Origin: Gordonia humi
GTDB taxonomy: Bacteria > Actinomycetota > Actinomycetes > Mycobacteriales > Mycobacteriaceae
Direction of reading: 5' to 3'
NCBI RefSeq assembly: GCF_014197435.1
Contig: NZ_JACIFP010000001.1
Coordinates: 3,782,001 to 3,846,000, forward strand
Length of the DNA: 64,000 nt
Under the pieces are notes generated by a model. That model searched no databases and was not told the DNA's origin. It saw nothing but the letters and a program-made list of their open reading frames with translations. Position numbers and translations under genes: made by a program. Positions 57,989 to 64,000 of the stretch are shown piece by piece; position 1 is the first letter of the stretch, and each line of letters begins with the position of its first letter.

Positions 57989-58368
57989 AGCGCGTCTTCC
58001 TCGTCGTCCTCCCGGATCGCGAGGAGCGCCTGGTCGCTCTCCGCGTGGAGGATGTGGGTGATGCGCGACCACACCGATTCGACGGTGAGCAGGACCGCGC
58101 AGGTAACCGAGAGAGTGCCCGGTACGAACACCAGAAGATCGTCGATCCGCTCCCAAGCCCCCGGACTCCACAACGCGACCCAGGTGAGCATCATCGCGAT
58201 CACCGTCGACAGCTCACCGAGAAAGCTCAGTACGACGAAGCCCATCGCCGCCTTCCGATGACGTCGCACGGCTTTCCGGGAGAAATGGAAGTTCGCCGCG
58301 AACGCCAGCAGGAGCACCGCGAACAACGAGAGCAGAAGCCCGAGATCATCGCTGGTGAGTTCACGCAC
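57985..58368 (-). CDS. Small membrane protein
   Basis: A 127-residue protein with three hydrophobic segments (about 8-27, 41-66, 76-98) and a long acidic cytoplasmic tail (ESDQALLAIREDDEEDAL). No family recognised. The composition is consistent with an integral inner-membrane protein. It overlaps the convergent DUF3145 gene by four bases at their stops. Confidence 0.7.
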   Translation of the reverse strand: MRELTSDDLGLLLSLFAVLLLAFAANFHFSRKAVRRHRKAAMGFVVLSFLGELSTVIAMMLTWVALWSPGAWERIDDLLVFVPGTLSVTCAVLLTVESVWSRITHILHAESDQALLAIREDDEEDAL

Positions 58369-58402
58369 GGCGTCATCCTCGCTTACATCCGGACGTCACA
58401 CG

Positions 58403-59215
58403 TCACGAGTCGATTTCATCCAGTATGCCCTGATTGAACTCACTCCACAGCGGCTTGGCCCACGGACCGAACGCGCGATCGGTGAGAACGACGGCCGCGG
58501 CCCGGCGCACCGGGTCCACCCATAGGAAGGTGCCCGCCTGTCCGAAGTGCCCGAACGTCGACGGCGAGTGCGCGAGGGCGGTCCAGTGTCTCGTCTTGGC
58601 GCCCTTGATCTCGGGTCCCAGGCCCCAGTCGTTCGGCCGGAACCGTCCGTAGCCTGGCACGAACCCGTCGAGGCCCGGGAACTGGACGGTCCGGGCCGCC
58701 GTGGCCGTCGCACCGCTCAGCAGAGTGGACGAGAGCAGTTCACCCGCGAACCGGGCGAGGTCGGCGACGCTGGAGCGCGCACCGTGCCCGGCGGGGCCCG
58801 CCAGCACCGTCGAGGTCATGCCGAGCGGTTCGCACACGGCTTCGGCGAGGTAGTCGGCGAACTCGATACCCGTCTCGGCGGCCACCAGATCGGCGAGCGC
58901 CTCGTATCCGGCACTCGAATAGATCCGCTCCCGCTCGGGTGCCGTCTGCGCCCGCGGCGAGTCGAAGGCCAGCCCGGACGCATGTGCGAGCAGGTGGGCC
59001 ACCGTCGCCCCCGGCGGACCTGCCGGAGTCGTCAGATCGACCGCCTCCTCTTCGACGGCGACGAGAACCGCCCGCGCCACCAACAGCTTGGTGACCGACG
59101 CGAGTTCGTACACGCGCGACACGTCGCCGTGTGCGGCCACGACGCCGTCGTCGGTGACGATCGCACCTGCCGCGTTGTCGACGGGCCAGGAGGACAGTTG
59201 ATTCAGCACGCTCAC
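58403..59215 (-). CDS. Beta-lactamase-family serine hydrolase
   Basis: A 270-residue class C beta-lactamase/esterase-like serine hydrolase. SxxK is Ser40-Val-Thr-Lys43 (ELASVTKLL). The middle motif reads YSS at 99-101, where YxN is usual. HFGQAG gives the HxG third motif. It lacks a signal peptide, so a cytoplasmic esterase or peptidase is more likely than a resistance enzyme. The GTG at 59215 was chosen; the upstream extension reaches into the neighbouring membrane gene. Substrate unknown. Confidence 0.82.
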   Translation of the reverse strand: MSVLNQLSSWPVDNAAGAIVTDDGVVAAHGDVSRVYELASVTKLLVARAVLVAVEEEAVDLTTPAGPPGATVAHLLAHASGLAFDSPRAQTAPERERIYSSAGYEALADLVAAETGIEFADYLAEAVCEPLGMTSTVLAGPAGHGARSSVADLARFAGELLSSTLLSGATATAARTVQFPGLDGFVPGYGRFRPNDWGLGPEIKGAKTRHWTALAHSPSTFGHFGQAGTFLWVDPVRRAAAVVLTDRAFGPWAKPLWSEFNQGILDEIDS

Positions 59216-59226
59216 AATCGATGACG

Positions 59227-60060
59227 TTACTTCGGCGCCACGACCTCCGGGGTACCGGACGTCTCGACGTACTGCCCCTCGTCGAGTGTGGAGGTCACAT
59301 CGTCGACCTCGCCGAGGACCGCATCGACCTGCTCCGGGGTGTACCCGCAGTTGTTGATCGCCTCGGACGTCCACTTCTTCGTCAGGCGTGGAATGTTCGC
59401 CTCATGGGCCTGCGCGACGGTCCCGTGCTCCTTGGTCTTGGTCGAGCGACGCAGATCCGGAACGTCTTCGCAGACGTGGAAGGCGGATCCTCCCTTGACC
59501 CAGACCACCTCATCCTCGCCCGTGAGCTCCTTCACGACGTTCGTCTCGACGCTGTACTGCTCCACCGACGGCGGGTTCCAGTCCGCCGACGCCAGCCCCA
59601 CGGCGGCGGCGATCACGATCGCGACGCCACCCGCGATCCCCTTCTGCTTGCCGTCCATGTCCTTGTTCAGGAAGATCATCACGATCAACGGCAGAAACGC
59701 GACGACCGTGATGATGACGCCCAGCTGATTCTGGACGAAGAACCGCACCGTGTCCTCGCGCGACGCCGGGTCGAGGCGGTTCGCCTTCTTCCACAGCAGC
59801 GAGCCGCCGAGCGCGAAACCGCCGATGACGACCACCATCACGACGATGAGCCAGATCAGGATCGCATCCTGTTTGAGCACCCAGAAGATCGTGAACGACT
59901 CCAGCCCGATCGCGACGGCCCACAGGACCGCCGCGACGAGCCGCGATGTCAACGCCTTCGACTTCGCCTCCGGCGTCGGAGCCCACGATCGGCCCGCCGT
60001 CGTCTTCTGCTCGGCGATCTCGGCTCCCCGCTTCGCACGGCTGCTCTTCTTCTCGGTCAC
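59227..60060 (-). CDS. Putative membrane protein
   Basis: A 277-residue protein, GTG start, with a basic, Lys/Ala-rich N terminus (1-38) and about four hydrophobic helices (about 42-66, 68-90, 110-130, 140-160). An exported or cytoplasmic C-terminal domain holds two Cys (HVCEDV and NNCGYT) and many Glu. I do not recognise the family. The spacing of 11 bases to the serine hydrolase gene suggests a common transcript. Confidence 0.72.
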   Translation of the reverse strand: MTEKKSSRAKRGAEIAEQKTTAGRSWAPTPEAKSKALTSRLVAAVLWAVAIGLESFTIFWVLKQDAILIWLIVVMVVVIGGFALGGSLLWKKANRLDPASREDTVRFFVQNQLGVIITVVAFLPLIVMIFLNKDMDGKQKGIAGGVAIVIAAAVGLASADWNPPSVEQYSVETNVVKELTGEDEVVWVKGGSAFHVCEDVPDLRRSTKTKEHGTVAQAHEANIPRLTKKWTSEAINNCGYTPEQVDAVLGEVDDVTSTLDEGQYVETSGTPEVVAPK

Positions 60061-60096
60061 GGAGCAAGAGTAAGGCGATACGCCGCGAGAACGACG

Positions 60097-60127
60097 CGAG
60101 ACCCGCCGACCGAGTCGGCGGGTCTCG
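60097..60127 (-). terminator. Terminator after the alcohol dehydrogenase gene
   Basis: A perfect 14-base stem (60097-60110 with 60114-60127), CGA loop, 40 bases past the stop of the minus-strand dehydrogenase. The core of the intergenic repeat described at 2476 lies at 60125-60137, overlapping its edge. Confidence 0.65.
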
Positions 60128-60166
60128 ACTCCGCTCGTCCTACGGAGCGGTCTCCGTTCCGGCGGA

Positions 60167-61297
60167 TCAGTGGTCGGCGTCGGTGTACCGGATGACGCCG
60201 CGGATGTTGCGGCCCTCCAGCATGTCCTGGTAGCCCTCGTTGATCTGATCGAGCGTGTACTCGCGAGTGATCATGTCGGCGATGTTGAGCTTGCCCAGCT
60301 TGTACATCGACAACAGGTTCGGGATGTCGAGTTTCGGGTTCGCGCCGCCGAAGATCGAACCCTGCAGATTCTTCTGGAGAAGCGTCAACATCGCGAGGTT
60401 GAGGGTGACGTCGTTCTCCATCATGTTGCCCATGCCGGTGAGCACGCAGGTGCCGTTCTTGGCGGTGATGCCCAGCCAGGTGTCGACGTCCTTGCCGTGC
60501 ACTTCGCCGACGGTCACGACCACCTTGCGGCACATCGCCCCCGCGGTGATCTCCGCGATGCTCATCGCCGCCTCCTCGACGGACGAGAAGACGTGGGTGG
60601 CACCGAACTTGAGCGCCTGCTCACGCTTCCACTCCACCGGATCGATCGCGAAGACGTTGCGTGCACCCGCGATCACCGCACCCTGCAGAGCCGCCGTGCC
60701 GACGCCGCCGACACCGACGATGGCGACGTCCTCACCCGGACGGATGTCGGCGCTCCGCGTGGACGAGCCGTATCCGGTCGGGATGCCGCAGCCGCACAGA
60801 GCGGCGATCTCGAACGGGATGTCGTCGTCGATCTTCACCACGGACGCCTCGTGCACCACCATGTACGGCGAGAACGTGCCGAGCAGCGTCATCGGGTACA
60901 CCGGCTCGCCGTCGGCGTCGTGAATGCGGAAGGTGTTGTCCGAGACCGCTTCGCCCTGCAGCAGCATGGCGCCGAAGTCGCAGAGGTTCGCGACGCCTTC
61001 CTTACACGACGGGCACTTGCCACACGACGGGATGAACGAGAGGACGACGTGGTCGCCGGGCGCGAAGTCGGTGACGCCCTCGCCGACCTCCTCGACGACG
61101 CCCGCCCCCTCGTGTCCGCCGAGGATCGGGAAGCCCGCCATCGGAATCCCGCCGGTCATCAGATGATGATCCGAGTGACACATGCCCGCGGCCTCCATGC
61201 GGATCTTGACCTCGTGTGCCTTCGGATCGCCGATCTCGATCTCCTCGATCTTCCACGGCTGGTTCAGCTCCCGCAGGAGGGCGCCCTTCGTCTTCAC
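60167..61297 (-). CDS. NDMA-dependent type zinc alcohol dehydrogenase (MDR family)
   Basis: A 376-residue zinc alcohol dehydrogenase. Catalytic-zinc ligands are in AAGMCHSDHHLMTGG (Cys39, His) and GGHEGAGVVEEVGEGV. The structural-zinc four-Cys lobe is CGKCPSCKEGVANLC. The NAD fold has GVGGVGTAALQGAVIAGA. Sequence blocks such as TFSPYMVVHEASVVKIDDDIPFEIAALCGCGIPTGYGSS fit the actinobacterial group that uses tightly bound NAD with NDMA as artificial acceptor. GTG start preceded by GAGGTAG. The upstream region holds two KstR-like boxes. Confidence 0.9.
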   Translation of the reverse strand: MKTKGALLRELNQPWKIEEIEIGDPKAHEVKIRMEAAGMCHSDHHLMTGGIPMAGFPILGGHEGAGVVEEVGEGVTDFAPGDHVVLSFIPSCGKCPSCKEGVANLCDFGAMLLQGEAVSDNTFRIHDADGEPVYPMTLLGTFSPYMVVHEASVVKIDDDIPFEIAALCGCGIPTGYGSSTRSADIRPGEDVAIVGVGGVGTAALQGAVIAGARNVFAIDPVEWKREQALKFGATHVFSSVEEAAMSIAEITAGAMCRKVVVTVGEVHGKDVDTWLGITAKNGTCVLTGMGNMMENDVTLNLAMLTLLQKNLQGSIFGGANPKLDIPNLLSMYKLGKLNIADMITREYTLDQINEGYQDMLEGRNIRGVIRYTDADH

Positions 61298-61351
61298 ATC
61301 TACCTCGCTTCACGTTGTGGCTTCGCTTGTGAGCGTAGTCACCTGATATGA

Positions 61352-61396
61352 GAATTGGAACACGTTTCAGTATCTTTTTGAAACGTGTTCCAATTC
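61352..61396. promoter_or_regulatory. Two KstR-like boxes in an 18-bp inverted repeat
   Basis: GAATTGGAACACGTTTCA (61352-61369) and its exact complement (61379-61396) flank a nine-base spacer. Each arm contains one 14-mer fitting TnnAACnnGTTnnA, the KstR motif of mycobacterial sterol catabolism: 61356-61369 and 61379-61392. The region is 55 bases upstream of the dehydrogenase start and 24 past the stop of the acyl-CoA synthetase. A sterol-responsive TetR-type operator is inferred; another TetR protein, or a terminator, are alternatives. Confidence 0.6.
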
Positions 61397-61419
61397 GTGT
61401 CCCCGGGGTCCTGCGTGCG

Positions 61420-63018
61420 TCAGTTCTTGAGTCCTTCGTCCTTGCTGCCGTACTCGGCGCGCAACGTCGGTTTGACCACCTTGCCGCCGGCGTTACGCGG
61501 AAGCTCGGACACCACGACGACGTCCTTGGGATGTTTGAACCGCGCGAGGTTCTCGTTCAGGTACGGTTCGAGGTCGGCGATCGTCAGGTCCTCGACGCCC
61601 TCGGCCAGGACCACCACGGCCACCGGGACCTCGCCCCACTTGTCGTGCGCGCGACCGATGATCGCGGCCTCGGAGATGCTCGGGTGGCCGAACAAGACGT
61701 TCTCCACCTCGGCGCAGTAGATGTTCTCTCCGCCCGAGATGATCATGTCCTTGGCGCGGTCGACGACATAGATGAAGCCCTCGTCGTCCTGACGGACCAG
61801 GTCGCCGGAGTGGAACCAGCCACCGTGGAAGGCGTCCGCGGTGCCCTGCGGGTTCTGCCAGTACCCGGACATCATGTTCGGACCGCGGTACACGATCTCG
61901 CCGACGTCGCCCTGAGCGACGTCGTTCATCTCCGGGTCGACGATACGGGCGGTGACGCCAGGCACCACCTTGCCGATGGAACCGATCTTGCGCAGCGCGT
62001 CCTTGCCCTCGAGAACGCAGGTGATCGGCGACATCTCCGTCTGACCGAACACGGCGACGTTGACCGCGTCCGGAAAGGTCTCGTTCATCGCGTTGAGGAC
62101 GGTGTCCGACGCCGGTGCCGCACCCCAGGAGATGACCCGCAGTTTGAGGTCGCGCGGGCGGGCCCGCTGTGCGGCGCATACGGCCTGCCACTGCGCGGGC
62201 ACCAGAAAGATCGAGGTGGTGCCCTCCTTCTCGAGGGTGTCGAGCATCTCGTTCGGATCGAAGGCCCCCAGCGGGTGGATCACCGCGAGGGCGCCCATGT
62301 AGAACAGCGGGGTCATGGCGCCGAGTCCGGCGATGTGAAACATCGGCGCGACGCACGAGCCGATGTCGTCGGCACTGGTGCTCAGGGCCTGCAGCGTGTT
62401 CAGCGCCTGCGCCTGCAGATTCTGGTGGGTGAGCATCGCCCCCTTGGGCTTTCCCGTCGTGCCCGAGGTGTACATGATCAGCGCGACGGTGTCCTCCGGG
62501 ATGTCGATGTCCGGCAGGTCGGACGCGTCCTCGGCGACGAGGGCCTCGTAGTCCAGGTGGCCCTCGCTCTGCGCGCCCCCGACGACGATCGTGTGGTCGA
62601 TCGCAGCGGTCGTGGCCGCGACGGCATCGGCCAGCGGCGCGAGCATCGTCTCGGTGGCGATCACCTTGGCGCCGGAGTCGGCCACCAGGAAACCGATCTC
62701 CGGCGGCGTCATACGGATGTTGACCGGGACCGGAATAGCGCCGATCAGGTTGGCGGCGAGAGTCAGCTCCACGTACTCGGTGCGGTTGAGCATCAGGACC
62801 AGGATGCGGTCGCCGAACTCCACGCCCCGGCGGCGCAGTGCGGCCGCGAGGGCGTGGGTGCGCTCGTCCAGTTCACGCCAGGTGGTGGTCTTTCCCAGGA
62901 AGCGGAGCGCCGCCTTGTCCGGCTGCATCGCCGAATGACGTCGCACCTGATTGTTCCAGTGGTTGCGGCGCGATCGCTGCGGCTCGGCGTTCAGGGCGAA
63001 GCCCAGGGCGTCGGTCAT
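61420..63018 (-). CDS. Acyl-CoA synthetase (FadD-type)
   Basis: A 532-residue AMP-forming acyl-CoA synthetase. The ATP/AMP P-loop is YTSGTTGKPKG at 183-193. Further motifs are FGQTEMSPITC (A5-like), FHGGWFHSGDLVRQDDEGFIYVVDRAKDMIISGGENIYCAEVE (A7-A8) and the C-terminal GK motif in PRNAGGKVVKPTLR, whose Lys acts in adenylation. The ATG at 63018 follows GAGGAG; a longer in-frame extension enters the enoyl-CoA hydratase gene and was rejected. It is in line with the hydratase/isomerase gene upstream and the dehydrogenase downstream. Substrate unknown; sterol side-chain or fatty acids are candidates. Confidence 0.92.
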   Translation of the reverse strand: MTDALGFALNAEPQRSRRNHWNNQVRRHSAMQPDKAALRFLGKTTTWRELDERTHALAAALRRRGVEFGDRILVLMLNRTEYVELTLAANLIGAIPVPVNIRMTPPEIGFLVADSGAKVIATETMLAPLADAVAATTAAIDHTIVVGGAQSEGHLDYEALVAEDASDLPDIDIPEDTVALIMYTSGTTGKPKGAMLTHQNLQAQALNTLQALSTSADDIGSCVAPMFHIAGLGAMTPLFYMGALAVIHPLGAFDPNEMLDTLEKEGTTSIFLVPAQWQAVCAAQRARPRDLKLRVISWGAAPASDTVLNAMNETFPDAVNVAVFGQTEMSPITCVLEGKDALRKIGSIGKVVPGVTARIVDPEMNDVAQGDVGEIVYRGPNMMSGYWQNPQGTADAFHGGWFHSGDLVRQDDEGFIYVVDRAKDMIISGGENIYCAEVENVLFGHPSISEAAIIGRAHDKWGEVPVAVVVLAEGVEDLTIADLEPYLNENLARFKHPKDVVVVSELPRNAGGKVVKPTLRAEYGSKDEGLKN

Positions 63019-63080
63019 GAAGTACTCCTCGGTGGTTGTGCGCGGCGCGCGGAATCTACTGGAAGGTGGCGACAACGGAG

Positions 63081-63878
63081 TCAGTGTTTGGCGAATCCGG
63101 CGAGGATCTGTTGGAACTGCGGCGACTGCAGGAGTGCGGTCTGACCGGCGATCTCGCGGGCGATCGCCTCGTCGTACCCGCCGAGCGAGTGCGCGTCGAG
63201 TGCGGACTTGGTCGTCTTCAGCGCCTCGGGAGAGGCTCGGAGCAGTCGTCCGAGCGCACGATCGACCTGAGCGGAGAGTCCCTCCTCGTCGTCGGCGACG
63301 GCGGTGAGCAGTCCCGCATCGAAGGCGTCGGCGGCCGGCAGCTTCTCCCCCAGCAAGGCCATCGCATTGGCTCGCGCGCGGCCGAGCGAGGCGGTGAAGA
63401 GCGCCGACGCACCGCCGTCGGGCATCAACCCGATGTTGACGAACGCCAGCAGGAAGTACGAACGAGCCGTCGCGTAGACGAGATCGCAGGCCACGGCCAG
63501 GGATGCGCCGATTCCGACGGCCGGACCGTCGACGGCCGCGACGACCGGAACCCGCAGCGAACGGACCGCGCCGATCAGGTTCGACCCGTTCTCGATGATG
63601 CCGCGCGCCTGTGACTCGTCGAAACCGCCGCCGGCCGCGGCGTCGTCCGCCATGCCGGCGACGTCGGCGCCCGCGCAGAACGATCCGCCCCGCCCCGAGA
63701 TCACGACTGCGCGGATGTCCGTCCGCGCCGCCCACTCGTGACACACGGTGATGAGTCGGGCTGACGCCGCGCCGTCGAGAGCATTCATCTGCGCGGGCCG
63801 ATCGATCTCCAACCGAGCGACGCCGTTCTCGTCGACACCGTCCCTGACACCGTCGATACATCCGGTCTGCAAGCTCAT
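63081..63878 (-). CDS. Enoyl-CoA hydratase/isomerase family protein
   Basis: A 265-residue crotonase-fold protein. The CoA oxyanion segments are GGSFCAGADVAGM and VDGPAVGIGASLAVACDLVYA. Neither of the two catalytic glutamates of classical enoyl-CoA hydratase is where expected: the second segment reads GIGASLA and the next FVNIGLMPDGG. The PDGG motif fits isomerase-like PaaG/ECI relatives, whose acid is an Asp. A delta3-delta2 isomerase or other crotonase reaction is therefore as likely as hydration. ATG at 63878 was chosen; GAGGTG lies close before it. Confidence 0.85.
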   Translation of the reverse strand: MSLQTGCIDGVRDGVDENGVARLEIDRPAQMNALDGAASARLITVCHEWAARTDIRAVVISGRGGSFCAGADVAGMADDAAAGGGFDESQARGIIENGSNLIGAVRSLRVPVVAAVDGPAVGIGASLAVACDLVYATARSYFLLAFVNIGLMPDGGASALFTASLGRARANAMALLGEKLPAADAFDAGLLTAVADDEEGLSAQVDRALGRLLRASPEALKTTKSALDAHSLGGYDEAIAREIAGQTALLQSPQFQQILAGFAKH

Positions 63879-64000
63879 CACACCTCGAATCGGATACACG
63901 CCCGTTTGCGAACTGCCCACACAGTACCACCGGAAGTGATCGAACTCATGCGAACATTCATTAACTTTATTAGAGCATAAGTTTTCTTCACCTGGTGATA
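63879..64000. other. AT-rich intergenic stretch at the window end
   Basis: Upstream of the hydratase/isomerase gene the sequence becomes AT-rich (CATTAACTTTATTAGAGCATAAG region around 63957-63980), which suggests a promoter for the minus-strand group or for a divergent gene outside the window. No gene or named operator was recognised. Confidence 0.45.

Noticed and set aside
61348..63144. A 598-residue plus-strand open frame
   Set aside because: It lies opposite the acyl-CoA synthetase; it is an Arg/Gly/His-rich shadow with no recognisable domain.

Overview
The window is high-GC actinobacterial chromosome, most likely from the mycolic-acid group (Mycobacteriales; a Gordonia/Williamsia-like relative fits best). 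The main reason is gene order. From memory, the backbone follows Mycobacterium tuberculosis Rv2201 to Rv2247 almost gene for gene: asnB, adoK, erpA-like, glycerate kinase, DUF3043, cobT/cobS, ilvE, gcvT, pepB, dlaT, lipB-lipA, DUF4191, RDD protein, glnA1, glnE, glnA2, panB, CYTH/CHAD, phosphatase, zinc-ribbon, Nif3, cobC, HAD, ptpA, SURF1, cobD, ahpE, DUF3052, aceE, mabR, fabD, acpM, kasA, accD6. The presence of AcpM/KasA/AccD6 (mycolate FAS-II) and MabR supports this. The species is an inference.

Regions. 1-16.7 kb: nitrogen and cofactor housekeeping (asparagine synthetase, adenosine kinase, Fe-S carrier, a fused CobU-CobT plus CobS, branched-chain transaminase, GcvT, leucyl aminopeptidase, then E2/LipB/LipA for lipoylated complexes). 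16.7-28.1 kb: glutamine synthetase control. glnA1 lies behind a well-formed GlnR-type operator, and glnE and glnA2 follow on the minus strand. They are separated by a 1.7-kb lower-GC insertion bounded by a 28-bp repeat of the glnA1 3' end, then a beta-lactamase-like protein, two tandem FKBP lipoproteins and an esterase. 28.3-33.7 kb: panB, proline iminopeptidase, CYTH/CHAD, an RNB ribonuclease and the RNase P RNA. 33.7-37.4 kb: an accessory MFS/SDR pair divergent from an HxlR regulator and a thioesterase. 37.4-45 kb: phosphatase, zinc ribbon, Nif3 and CobC on minus; HAD, PtpA and SURF1 on plus; CobD; a spermidine-synthase-like protein. 45.1-46.1 kb: RidA plus half a kilobase of geneless DNA abutting a tRNA-Val. 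46.2-57.3 kb: AhpE, pyruvate dehydrogenase E1, the MabR-like regulator and the FAS-II operon fabD-acpM-kasA-accD6, which lacks a kasB. 57.4-64 kb: DUF3145, small membrane proteins, a serine hydrolase, and a minus-strand alcohol dehydrogenase, acyl-CoA synthetase and enoyl-CoA hydratase/isomerase group with two KstR-like boxes in one 18-bp inverted repeat.

No CRISPR array, toxin-antitoxin pair, restriction system or secondary-metabolite cluster was seen. The best candidate for something little described is the remnant element at the glnA1 3' end: a dead tyrosine recombinase, a DUF6461 protein, two small orphan genes and an iteron-like dyad near its right border. Many intergenic hairpins without a U-tract look like the terminators usual in high-GC actinobacteria. 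Long open frames opposite real genes are common here and were treated as shadows.
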